NCBI GenBank assembly: GCA_038106185.1
Contig: JAYODE010000010.1
Span: 23,303-87,302 of the forward strand
Direction: 5' to 3'
Source of the DNA: UBA4582 sp038106185
GTDB taxonomy: Bacteria; Pseudomonadota; Gammaproteobacteria; Pseudomonadales; Azotimanducaceae
DNA: 64,000 bases
The notes under the pieces are model-generated. The model was not told the DNA's origin. It searched no databases and saw only the letters and a list, made by a program, of their open reading frames with translations. Within the stretch, counting starts at the first letter, position 1, and each line of letters begins with the position of its first letter. The translations under genes were made by a program, and so were the position numbers. Below are positions 33,831 to 40,819 of this stretch, one piece after another.

Positions 33831-34232
33831 ATGGCTATGACTTCTTCTGTACCCTACCTGATTCGCGCTATTAATGAGTGGATCCTGGATAATCACCTGA
33901 CACCGTATCTGATACTTGATGTGACGGTGAAACAGACCCAGGTCCCCATGGACTATGCCAAAGACGGTCAGATAGTGTTGAATATCAGCCCCTCGGCAAT
34001 ACGTGACTTAGTTATCGATGAGACGCACCTGGCCTTCAGCGGCAGGTTCAGCGGCGTTTCACATTATATTCAAGCGCCGATTCAAGCAGTAATGGGCATT
34101 ATCGCCAAAGAAAATGGCGAAGGTATGTGGTTCCCTCGAGAGACGAAGGAACCAGAGCCAACGCCACCCTTGACACCCACACCATTAAAGACGGTGAAGA
34201 AGGGTCCGCCATCCCTCAAGGTGATTAAGTAA
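33831..34232 (+). CDS. sspB: ClpXP adaptor SspB
   Basis: SspB binds ssrA-tagged proteins and delivers them to ClpXP. I start it at 33831 (133 residues) where AAGGG lies 9 bases upstream; the frame is open further back into sspA without meaning. The substrate-binding domain (PYLIRAINEWILDNHLTPYLILDV ... NISPSAIRDLVIDETHLAFSGRF, given here by its edges) is complete. After a proline-rich linker the C-terminal ClpX-binding peptide PPSLKVIK is intact. Confidence 0.95.
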   Translation: MAMTSSVPYLIRAINEWILDNHLTPYLILDVTVKQTQVPMDYAKDGQIVLNISPSAIRDLVIDETHLAFSGRFSGVSHYIQAPIQAVMGIIAKENGEGMWFPRETKEPEPTPPLTPTPLKTVKKGPPSLKVIK

Positions 34233-34238
34233 TCTTGT

Positions 34239-34255
34239 AACCAGGCTATCTGGTT
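34239..34255. terminator. Possible bidirectional hairpin between sspB and dolP
   Basis: AACCAG (34239-34244), loop GCTAT, CTGGTT (34250-34255) form a perfect 6-bp stem, 7 bases after the sspB stop and between convergent genes. No T tract follows on the plus strand. A second 5-bp stem (CGGCG/CGCCG) lies nearer dolP at about 34306-34323. Termination function is only suggested by position. Confidence 0.35.
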
Positions 34256-34327
34256 GCCAGGACGAGTAAGACGCGCTGTACAGTAAGGTCTTGAATCACG
34301 TGAGCGGCGAAGTAAAACGCCGATTAC

Positions 34328-34906
34328 CTAGTCGATATATTCAAAAACCTTGACGATCTTTTGAACGCCAAAGACCTGGCGAGTTTTTTCAACGGTTGCT
34401 TCGGATTCAGCCTTCGATAGCAACCCCATCAGATAAACAACACCATTTTCAGTGACGACCTTGACGCGACCTGCATCAGTATCTTCGTTGGTGAAAAGTG
34501 CAGTCTTTACTTTAGTTGTCAGCCAGGAGTCGTTTGTTCTTGCCACCAGTGAAGTGGGTCCCGCTATCTCGAGTTCGTTGTGCACTGTTCGAACCTTACG
34601 CAAATCTTTGATCGCTGCCCCAGCAGCCTGTTTTTCCTCTTCTGATGAAACCTGACCGGTGAGTAGAACCTGGCCATTAAAGCTGGTCACTCCCAAGTGA
34701 GCTTCTTTAAGTTCCGGCGTTGCCGCGCGAATGATGGCTTTCCCTCTTGACTCGATCATCTGGTCATCCCAAACGGTACCCAATGTTCGGCTGCCCTGGT
34801 CCTCGGAGGTGGGTCCGGTCACGCTGGCGCAACCCTGCAAAGTCGCGATCAGAGCCAGTGTGATCAGAATAGAGCGAGGTAGGGTGAGTGAAAGCTGGTT
34901 AAACAT
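34328..34906 (-). CDS. dolP: Outer-membrane BON-domain lipoprotein DolP (YraP)
   Basis: DolP is an outer-membrane lipoprotein with two BON domains that binds anionic lipid at division sites and supports envelope integrity. The 192-residue precursor has a lipobox LQGC with acylated Cys26. BON1 is about residues 48-115 (SRGKAIIRAATPEL ... VRTVHNELEI) and BON2 about 125-190 (DSWLTTKVKTALF ... VQKIVKVFEYID). Its ATG overlaps the yraN stop (TAATG). diaA, usually between yraN and this gene, is absent. Confidence 0.92.
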   Translation of the reverse strand: MFNQLSLTLPRSILITLALIATLQGCASVTGPTSEDQGSRTLGTVWDDQMIESRGKAIIRAATPELKEAHLGVTSFNGQVLLTGQVSSEEEKQAAGAAIKDLRKVRTVHNELEIAGPTSLVARTNDSWLTTKVKTALFTNEDTDAGRVKVVTENGVVYLMGLLSKAESEATVEKTRQVFGVQKIVKVFEYID

Positions 34907-35283
34907 TATCGTGAATCCTTATTAAGTAAGTCATCTAGGGTAAAAGCATTCTGAATCCAGTCAACTGTCGCGGACACGGATATAACATCAAAGCGATAAT
35001 CCAGGTTGCCATGATGTGGGTTGTTGTGCAGAAAGTATCGAGCTGTCTGGACTATTTTAGTCATTTTTTGATGAGTAATCGTCTCTGCTCCTGTACCCCG
35101 GGATATGTCGCGACGAAACCTCACTTCGACAAATACCAGCGTGGTTGCATTTTTGACGATAAGGTCAATCTCACCCGCCCTGCACAAAAAGTTCCGAGTA
35201 ACCAGCACCAAGCCTTGGTCAGTTAAAAAATCCAGTGCCAGATCCTCTGCGGCGTTGCCGCGCTGAAGATTGTCGTATTTCAT
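34906..35283 (-). CDS. yraN: UPF0102 family endonuclease-like protein YraN
   Basis: YraN belongs to the UPF0102 family, with a restriction-endonuclease-like (Holliday-resolvase-like) fold and no firmly established cellular role. The 125-residue protein has the family residues: GNAAEDLALDFL, the nuclease core RAGEIDLIVKN and VFVEVRFR (a variant of the usual VEVKxR). It overlaps the lpoA stop by four bases (ATGA) and the dolP start by one. Confidence 0.93.
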   Translation of the reverse strand: MKYDNLQRGNAAEDLALDFLTDQGLVLVTRNFLCRAGEIDLIVKNATTLVFVEVRFRRDISRGTGAETITHQKMTKIVQTARYFLHNNPHHGNLDYRFDVISVSATVDWIQNAFTLDDLLNKDSR

Positions 35284-37124
35284 GTTGCATCGATGGGTGC
35301 CGCATCAATGACAATCTCACCATTTTTGAAATGGCCCCACATCAGCTCGCGAGTGATTATATTCCTATCATCGAGTCGAAGCACACCTGTCACGCCGTTG
35401 ATTTTGCTGTACTTCAAAGATGTGAGTTGTTTGAGCCGTGGATAGAGTTGATAGGCGTCGACGCCCAGGGCATAAAAGGCGGAGAGTTCAGCTGCGGCTG
35501 CCGGCCAGGTTGCCTGAATCTGCTGCTGAAAATTGCTGGTCTCCATGAGTTTCCACGGGATCTCGCAAAAGCGAATGCCATTCAAGTCGATAGTCTCTAT
35601 TCGGGAGTAACTGCTCTCGTGAACGTTCGAGGTGGCATATACCGGGATGTCCTCCGCATAATAGAACGCCAGTGTCGGATTGATGCCCCGAGCTTGGGCA
35701 GGACTAGCCAGCAGGAAAACAAAATCAATGTCAGTACGCCGACGGGGGGTAAATTCGAAACGCTCGCCTATTATGCGGCGCAGGTCCGCCGCTCGATCTT
35801 CACTCTTGTCCACGCCAAGCAAGGTTTTGACCAGATCTGAGTAGTCGCGCTGGTTGGTGTATTCGGCACGATCTATTACGGCGCCGCCCTTTGCCAGCCA
35901 TTGGCGCTCAAACGTCCCGGCATTTCGATCACCCCATTCGCCTGCAGGATAAATAATCAGTGAGTTACGCTTTCCGGTCTTGAAGATCTGGTCTGTTATC
36001 TGCCGAATCTCGTCTTCTGGCGCCAGACCAAATTGAAACAGGTTCGGGTTATTGGTCGGTACAGAGCTTCTGTTCAAAGCCAGGGTCGGTAATGGCAGCG
36101 TTTCGTTCGCGAGAAGTGTGACATTTTGTCGCGATAAAGGCCCAATGACCAACTCCGCGCCAGCGGCTTTTGCGGCGCTCAAAAGACTTCTGACATCAGC
36201 GTCACTGGTGTCGAAAATCTTGATCTCAGCCTGTCCTTTTCGTTGGTAATGAGAAGCCAGAATACCGTCACGGATTGCTCGGCCATAGAGCCCAAGCTCG
36301 CCTTGAAGTGGCAACAGGAGGGCAATGCTGAGAGGCTGATCTCTAACGATCTGAGACAGTAGCTCCAGGCTCATCGGTAGGCGTTTCGCGGCAGGATGAT
36401 GGTTCCAGACCTTGCGCCAGTCATTGAGTGCTTGCAGCTGTTGTGTGGGATCTGATTGGAACTGCTGTGTCATCGCTGCCAGCGACAGCCAGCCGCGCAA
36501 ATCGCTGGTGATTGCAGCTTCAGCATGGCCCGTCAGACTTCGCGCTGGAATCGACAGAAGTGCGTCAAAAATCTGATCGTGATTGTCCTGTTGCGCCTCA
36601 ATGTTGAGTAGTTGATCAATAGCAATCCGTTCTCGGGCGCTTGCCAGAAAACTTCTAGCTTGCGAATACGCCTGAGCTCTGAGTTGCCCCAGGGTAATTT
36701 GATCGGCTGACGTCATAGGCTTGTCGGTGAGTCGCTCATCAGCTAACCATCTGAGCGCCACCGCCGGTCTTTCGAGCAGGACCGAGGCGCGCGCCTGAGC
36801 GAGAATATATCTGAGTTGTAGGGCGAAGACGGGTTGTGGTGAGACCAGGTCAAGAATTTTCTCCGCTTGGCGTGCGTCAGCATTGCTCAGAGCCCATTCA
36901 GTCGCGGTAATTCTCAGCTCGTCAGCCCGTGGTCCACTGCTCCGTTCTGCGCTCAGCAGCAGTTGCTGAAGGTCTTGGTTTTTGATGCCCGTCATGGCAA
37001 TTGCCGGAGAGGGTTTTGCGGGCCTTTCACTGACTGGCTGGGATCCGCAAGACGCCAGGCCAAGTGCCAGGATCAACCAGTACAGAGTCCGAGTTAGAGC
37101 ACTGGGAAACAGGGGGTTTATCAT
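35280..37124 (-). CDS. lpoA: Outer-membrane lipoprotein activator of PBP1a, LpoA
   Basis: LpoA spans from the outer membrane to stimulate the peptidoglycan synthase PBP1a. I begin it at 37124 (MINPLFPSALTRTLYWLILA, 614 residues), which puts the lipobox LASC (Cys26) at the end of a normal signal peptide. Upstream in-frame ATGs at 37184 (with AGGA) and 37193 would place about 20 extra residues before it. The N-terminal part is a TPR-like helical domain, and the C-terminal part (from about 270, ALLLPLQGELGLYGRAIRDG) is a periplasmic-binding-protein-like domain. It is divergent from rsmI. Confidence 0.9.
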   Translation of the reverse strand: MINPLFPSALTRTLYWLILALGLASCGSQPVSERPAKPSPAIAMTGIKNQDLQQLLLSAERSSGPRADELRITATEWALSNADARQAEKILDLVSPQPVFALQLRYILAQARASVLLERPAVALRWLADERLTDKPMTSADQITLGQLRAQAYSQARSFLASARERIAIDQLLNIEAQQDNHDQIFDALLSIPARSLTGHAEAAITSDLRGWLSLAAMTQQFQSDPTQQLQALNDWRKVWNHHPAAKRLPMSLELLSQIVRDQPLSIALLLPLQGELGLYGRAIRDGILASHYQRKGQAEIKIFDTSDADVRSLLSAAKAAGAELVIGPLSRQNVTLLANETLPLPTLALNRSSVPTNNPNLFQFGLAPEDEIRQITDQIFKTGKRNSLIIYPAGEWGDRNAGTFERQWLAKGGAVIDRAEYTNQRDYSDLVKTLLGVDKSEDRAADLRRIIGERFEFTPRRRTDIDFVFLLASPAQARGINPTLAFYYAEDIPVYATSNVHESSYSRIETIDLNGIRFCEIPWKLMETSNFQQQIQATWPAAAAELSAFYALGVDAYQLYPRLKQLTSLKYSKINGVTGVLRLDDRNIITRELMWGHFKNGEIVIDAAPIDAT

Positions 37125-37285
37125 TTCTCTGAGCACACCTTCGCGCTGGGTATTAGGCTGGATTCGCTGGATGTCGAGGTCCATAAGTGCCATCCTAACC
37201 GATTTGTAGCAGAGTGGCTGTAAGATTGTAGCCGGTCAATTAGGTTGTTAATGTCCTATGGGCGGTTAGCCGTCGGCTGTAACCA

Positions 37286-37318
37286 GTAGGTCTTTAATAG
37301 TAGGTCTTTAATAGTAGG
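37286..37318 (+). repeat. 14-bp tandem repeat upstream of rsmI
   Basis: The unit GTAGGTCTTTAATA occurs at 37286-37299 and 37300-37313, followed by a partial third copy (GTAGG, 37314-37318). It lies in the divergent lpoA/rsmI promoter region. Its function is unknown. Confidence 0.9.
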
Positions 37319-37332
37319 CGTTGTTAGGCAAA

Positions 37333-37348
37333 GTGCCGTGTTCGGCAC
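37333..37348 (+). promoter_or_regulatory. Hairpin abutting the rsmI ribosome site
   Basis: GTGCCG (37333-37338), loop TGTT, CGGCAC (37343-37348) form a perfect 6-bp stem that ends directly before the AAGGAA ribosome-binding site of rsmI. Such a position could affect translation initiation. There is no T tract. Confidence 0.4.
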
Positions 37349-37362
37349 AAGGAATCATTTTT

Positions 37363-38217
37363 GTGAGTAGCCTGTATATCGTTGCGACGCCCATCGGCAA
37401 TCTCGATGACATGACCCTTCGCGCTATTCAGGTGCTCAGGGATGTTGATGTCGTTGCTGCTGAAGATACTCGCCACAGTCGTTCGCTGCTGGACCACTTT
37501 GGCATTACGACTCGCCTGGTAAGCTACCGAGATCACAATGAGGAGGCCTCCACACAAGGTCTGTTGACACTCTTGGCAGAAGGGCAATCGATCGCGCTGA
37601 TCTCGGATGCAGGTACGCCGTTGATCTCTGATCCCGGCTATCGTCTGGTTCAAGCGGCGCTGAGCAGAGGCATGCAAGTGATTCCGATTCCTGGCGCCAG
37701 CGCAGTGATAGCGGCCCTGTGCGTCTCTGGAATGGCTACAGATAGATTCAGTTTCGAGGGTTTTCTGCCCGCCAAGCAGGTCGCTCGTCAAAGCGTTTTT
37801 AAAGCGTTGCAGCAGGAAACTCAAACCCTGGTCTTCTACGAGGCGCCGCACCGAATTCGAGATGCTTTGTTGGATATTGGCACCGTGATGGGGCAGGACC
37901 GGCGAGTGACCCTGGCGCGAGAGTTGACTAAGCGATTTGAGCAGATCTGGCACGGCCCTGTGAGCGAAGCGATCGCTCACATCGATGCTAGGTCGATTCC
38001 GGAGCGGGGCGAATTTGTTCTGTTGGTAGCAGGGATGAGCAGCGTTAAACCATCGGTGGATCAAGTCGAGGCAAGACGCCTGATGGCGTTGTTACTGCCG
38101 GAAATGCCGCCGCGGCGAGCGGCAGAGATTGTCAGTCAGATCACGGGCGAAAAAAAGAAAATAATGTACGAGCTGGCGGTGGAGATGCGGCAACTCGATA
38201 AGTTAGATCCTATTTGA
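37363..38217 (+). CDS. rsmI: 16S rRNA (cytidine(1402)-2'-O)-methyltransferase RsmI
   Basis: RsmI methylates the ribose of C1402 in 16S rRNA with S-adenosylmethionine, fine-tuning the P site. The GTG at 37363 has AAGGAA upstream and gives 284 residues starting MSSLYIVATPIGNLDDMTLR, the family signature. Other motifs are VVAAEDTRHSR, LISDAGTPLISDPGYRLV and IPIPGASAVIAAL. It is partnered with lpoA/yraN across the divergent promoter, as in E. coli. The RNase P RNA gene follows within 25 bp. Confidence 0.95.
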   Translation: MSSLYIVATPIGNLDDMTLRAIQVLRDVDVVAAEDTRHSRSLLDHFGITTRLVSYRDHNEEASTQGLLTLLAEGQSIALISDAGTPLISDPGYRLVQAALSRGMQVIPIPGASAVIAALCVSGMATDRFSFEGFLPAKQVARQSVFKALQQETQTLVFYEAPHRIRDALLDIGTVMGQDRRVTLARELTKRFEQIWHGPVSEAIAHIDARSIPERGEFVLLVAGMSSVKPSVDQVEARRLMALLLPEMPPRRAAEIVSQITGEKKKIMYELAVEMRQLDKLDPI

Positions 38218-38229
38218 GGCCATTGGTTG

Positions 38230-38235
38230 TATACT
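38230..38235 (+). promoter_or_regulatory. Candidate -10 element for rnpB
   Basis: TATACT matches the -10 consensus at five of six positions and ends 6 bases before the predicted rnpB 5' end. No convincing -35 lies 16-18 bp upstream, within the end of rsmI. The position fits well, but the element is incomplete. Confidence 0.4.
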
Positions 38236-38240
38236 GGTGC

Positions 38241-38609
38241 CTGAGAGTTGACCAGGCAATCGCTATTGTCCTGCCCCAAGGGTGGTGGCGGTAGAGGAAA
38301 GTCCGGGCTCCATAGGGCAGAGTGCCAGGTAACGCCTGGGAGGCGCGAGCCTACGGAAAGTGCAGCAGAAAATATACCGCCGAAGAGCTGGCTTACCAGT
38401 TCGACGGTAAGGGTGAAAAGGTGCGGTAAGAGCGCACCGCGCGACCGGTAACGGTTCGTGGCAGTGTAAACCCCACTCGGAGCAAGACCAAATAGGAATC
38501 CATCGTTGCGGCCCGCAATTGGATTCGGGTAGGTCGCTAAAGATGCATGGTGACATGTATCGTAGATGAATGATTGTCCTCGACAGAACCCGGCTTACGG
38601 TCAACTCTC
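38241..38609 (+). ncRNA. rnpB: RNase P RNA, bacterial type A
   Basis: This is the catalytic RNA that removes 5' leaders from tRNA precursors, working with protein RnpA. The conserved core GAGGAAAGTCCGGGCTC starts at 38294, and the 3' hallmark CAGAACCCGGCTTA starts at 38584. The closing P1 helix is a perfect 11-bp match between GAGAGTTGACC (38243-38253) and GGTCAACTCTC (38599-38609). Length, about 370 nt, is normal. Eight T (38610-38617) follow P1 directly, without a separate local hairpin before them. It lies between rsmI and the mraZ promoter, a known arrangement in this class. Confidence 0.96.
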
Positions 38610-38617
38610 TTTTTTTT

Positions 38618-38844
38618 ACTCTTCTCACTCGCGATTTTGAGCGCCCGCTAGCAACGTTTAAAATAAAGTCTAAAAAAATTCTTTATATTCCAAACAAGTC
38701 TAAAGACTTGCAAACTTAATAAACCACATTAACTTGTGAGTTTATCTTCATGTATTGTTTCCTGTTATTTTTCTACCTGCCCTACAGCTTCCAGATCGCC
38801 CTCTAAGTCATTGTGTTTTAAAGACAAATGCTCACTTTTCCGTC
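38618..38844. other. AT-rich spacer between rnpB and the mra promoter
   Basis: This stretch contains no gene I can support. From about 38650 to 38770 it is clearly AT-rich compared with its neighbours (runs such as AAAATAAAGTCTAAAAAAATT). It includes an inverted repeat CAAGTC-TAAA-GACTTG at 38695-38710. It could act as an upstream element or a DNA-bending site for the mra promoter, but nothing specific is recognisable. Confidence 0.5.
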
Positions 38845-38873
38845 TTGACAAGATATGCAGACCTTTTTAATGT
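38845..38873 (+). promoter_or_regulatory. mra promoter of the division and cell wall cluster
   Basis: A perfect -35 TTGACA (38845-38850) is followed after exactly 17 bp by TAATGT (38868-38873). Transcription would begin near 38880, about 195 bases before the mraZ ATG. This corresponds in place to the E. coli Pmra that drives most of the dcw cluster. The MraZ operator lies immediately downstream. Confidence 0.8.
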
Positions 38874-38889
38874 GCACAGTGAGAAAAAG

Positions 38890-38924
38890 TGGGTAATAGT
38901 GGTGTTTTGTGGTGCATAATGGTT
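38890..38924 (+). promoter_or_regulatory. MraZ operator, four TGGKN boxes at 10-bp period
   Basis: Four boxes TGGGT (38890), TGGTG (38900), TGGTG (38910) and TGGTT (38920) recur at exactly 10-bp intervals, each separated by 5 bases. MraZ proteins of E. coli and other bacteria bind TGGGN repeats spaced by 5 bases in their own promoter. The boxes lie just after the predicted start of transcription, so MraZ would repress its own operon. Only the first box matches TGGG exactly. Confidence 0.8.
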
Positions 38925-39075
38925 TCTGCTTGAGTGATTCTTGCGGTATGAGCTCGAAGCCTCAGGTTGCTGGCGTGAAAAAAGACATGGATGCCACGCG
39001 ATGGTGCCTTTAAGACCCGTGGCCCGGCGCGAAACGACAAGCGCGCGATAACAAAAAAGGTATTTGGACAAAATT

Positions 39076-39528
39076 ATGTTCCGGGGAGTCAGTAATCTCA
39101 ATCTCGATGCTAAGGGTCGTCTCGCGATCCCGACACGCTATCGTGAGATGCTTGAACAACAGTGCAACGGGGAAATGGTGATTACCATCGACACGGATGA
39201 GCGCTGTCTGCTGCTTTATCCTCGACCGGATTGGGAGTTGATCGAAGCCAAGGTGGGTGCCATGTCCAGCTTCGACCCGATGACACGCAGAGTGCAGCGG
39301 TTGTTGATAGGCCACGCCACGGACATTGACCTTGATAGCAGTGGTCGCCTCCAGCTAACGCCGCCTTTACGAGCTTACGCTGAGCTAGACAAGAAAACGG
39401 TTCTTCTGGGTCAGGGGAAAAAGCTAGAGCTGTGGAGTGAGGATCGTTGGGTCGCACGTCGAGACAGCTGGCTGGAGAATCAGTCGGGGCAGGAGCTGTC
39501 GGCGGAGCTGCAGTCTCTGTCTTTGTAA
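39076..39528 (+). CDS. mraZ: Transcriptional regulator MraZ
   Basis: MraZ is an AbrB-like DNA-binding protein that forms ring oligomers and represses the mra promoter. The 150-residue product from the ATG at 39076 begins MFRGVSNLNLDAKGRLAIPT, the first of two SpoVT/AbrB-type repeats; the second is DLDSSGRLQLTPPLRAYAEL. An in-frame TTG at 39064 is less likely. The operator it should bind is visible upstream. rsmH follows. Confidence 0.95.
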   Translation: MFRGVSNLNLDAKGRLAIPTRYREMLEQQCNGEMVITIDTDERCLLLYPRPDWELIEAKVGAMSSFDPMTRRVQRLLIGHATDIDLDSSGRLQLTPPLRAYAELDKKTVLLGQGKKLELWSEDRWVARRDSWLENQSGQELSAELQSLSL

Positions 39529-39547
39529 GGGGTCATTGTTAAATGGA

Positions 39548-40504
39548 ATGTCAATGAGCGGTGCCGAAATGACCATGACTGCTGAGAGCCACGTGCCCGT
39601 GCTCAGGGAGGAAGCAGTGTCGGCGCTGGTAATAGACCCGAATGGCCACTACGTTGATTGTACCTTTGGGCGGGGAGGACATTCGGCGTTAATTTTGACG
39701 AAGCTGTCAAACGCCGGCCGTTTATTGGTCATCGATAAAGACACGACCGCGATCTCTGACGCGCGACAGAAATACGCTGCCGACCCGCGGGTGATCATCT
39801 GCCATGGGTCCTTTGCCCAGATAGACGAGTTTGTGCGGGTGCACGACTTGGCGCCGCTAAGCGGGGTTTTACTGGATCTGGGCATCTCGTCGCCACAAAT
39901 TAATCAACCGGCACGCGGATTCAGCTTTGATAAAAACGGTCCACTGGATATGCGCATGGATCAGACTCGAGGTCAAACTGCTGGCGAATGGTTGATGCAA
40001 GCAGACGAGGCAGATATTGCTCATGTTCTAAAGACCTTTGGTGAAGAAAGATTCGGTAAGCGGATCGCCCGTGGCGTCGTAGAGGCGAGGATGGAAGCGC
40101 CGATCACGACCACCCATCAATTGGTTGCCATTATTGATGCCGCTGTTCCAAAAATAGAATTCCATAAACATCCAGCGACGAGGTCTTTTCAGGGTATTCG
40201 TATTTTTATTAACAACGAACTGGATGAGATTCAAACCTGCCTGAAATCGGCGATCGACTTGATGGGGGTCGGCGGTCGCTTGGTAGTGATCAGCTTCCAT
40301 TCCCTTGAAGACCGTATCGTGAAGCGTTTTATGCGTGACTTGGCCCGAGGCGATAAGTTGCCTGACAGACTGCCGATTCGAGATGTCGACATAGTCCGAA
40401 CCGTCAAATTGGTGGGTAAGGCCGTTAAGCCCAGTGACGCCGAAGTGGCGCAGAATCGTCGATCCAGAAGCTCCATAATGCGTGTTGCGGAGAAGCTCCC
40501 TTGA
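39548..40504 (+). CDS. rsmH: 16S rRNA (cytosine(1402)-N4)-methyltransferase RsmH
   Basis: RsmH (MraW) methylates N4 of C1402, the same nucleotide that RsmI modifies. From the ATG at 39548 there are 318 residues; other in-frame ATGs at 39554, 39569 and 39575 are possible, the last two giving MTMTAESHVPVL. Motifs are YVDCTFGRGGHS (AdoMet), GVLLDLGISSPQIN and RGFSFDKNGPLDMRMD, and the C-terminal EDRIVKRFM. It overlaps ftsL by four bases (TTGA). Confidence 0.95.
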   Translation: MSMSGAEMTMTAESHVPVLREEAVSALVIDPNGHYVDCTFGRGGHSALILTKLSNAGRLLVIDKDTTAISDARQKYAADPRVIICHGSFAQIDEFVRVHDLAPLSGVLLDLGISSPQINQPARGFSFDKNGPLDMRMDQTRGQTAGEWLMQADEADIAHVLKTFGEERFGKRIARGVVEARMEAPITTTHQLVAIIDAAVPKIEFHKHPATRSFQGIRIFINNELDEIQTCLKSAIDLMGVGGRLVVISFHSLEDRIVKRFMRDLARGDKLPDRLPIRDVDIVRTVKLVGKAVKPSDAEVAQNRRSRSSIMRVAEKLP

Positions 40505-40812
40505 TCAAAAATACGCTGCTTGGAAAAGTGACTGCCTGGCTTGGTGGCTCGACTCAGATTAGCGTCGGTTTGATGTTGCTGGTGATGATCCTGTCGGCGC
40601 TGGGTGTGATCTATTCGGTACATTTGACTCGGCAACAATATTCGCAGCTTCAAGAGTTCCAAGCTGCGCAGGACCATCTCGATAGTGAGTACGAGAGATT
40701 ACTTCTGGAGCAGAGTGCGTGGGCCAATTACAGTCGAATCGATCAAGTCGCCAGAGACGATCTGCAAATGCAGCCCCCGGAGCCCAAAGCAATGATCGTG
40801 GTAAGGAGGTGA
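40501..40812 (+). CDS. ftsL: Cell division protein FtsL
   Basis: FtsL is a bitopic protein that, with FtsB and FtsQ, activates the septal synthase FtsWI. The 103-residue protein starts with TTG at 40501, overlapping the rsmH stop, with GGAGAAG upstream. It has a short cytoplasmic tail, one membrane helix (about 20-42, ISVGLMLLVMILSALGVIYS) and a periplasmic coiled coil (LTRQQYSQLQEFQ...DHLDSEYERLLLEQ, by its edges). Its position between rsmH and ftsI supports the call. Confidence 0.92.
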   Translation: MIKNTLLGKVTAWLGGSTQISVGLMLLVMILSALGVIYSVHLTRQQYSQLQEFQAAQDHLDSEYERLLLEQSAWANYSRIDQVARDDLQMQPPEPKAMIVVRR

Positions 40813-40819
40813 AGTCGCT

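Noticed and set aside
35235..35840. 201-codon open frame on the plus strand
   Set aside because: It is antisense to lpoA and yraN, with no recognisable protein features.
37324..38064. 246-codon open frame on the minus strand
   Set aside because: It lies entirely antisense to rsmI, has a composition typical of a codon-position shadow, and resembles no family.
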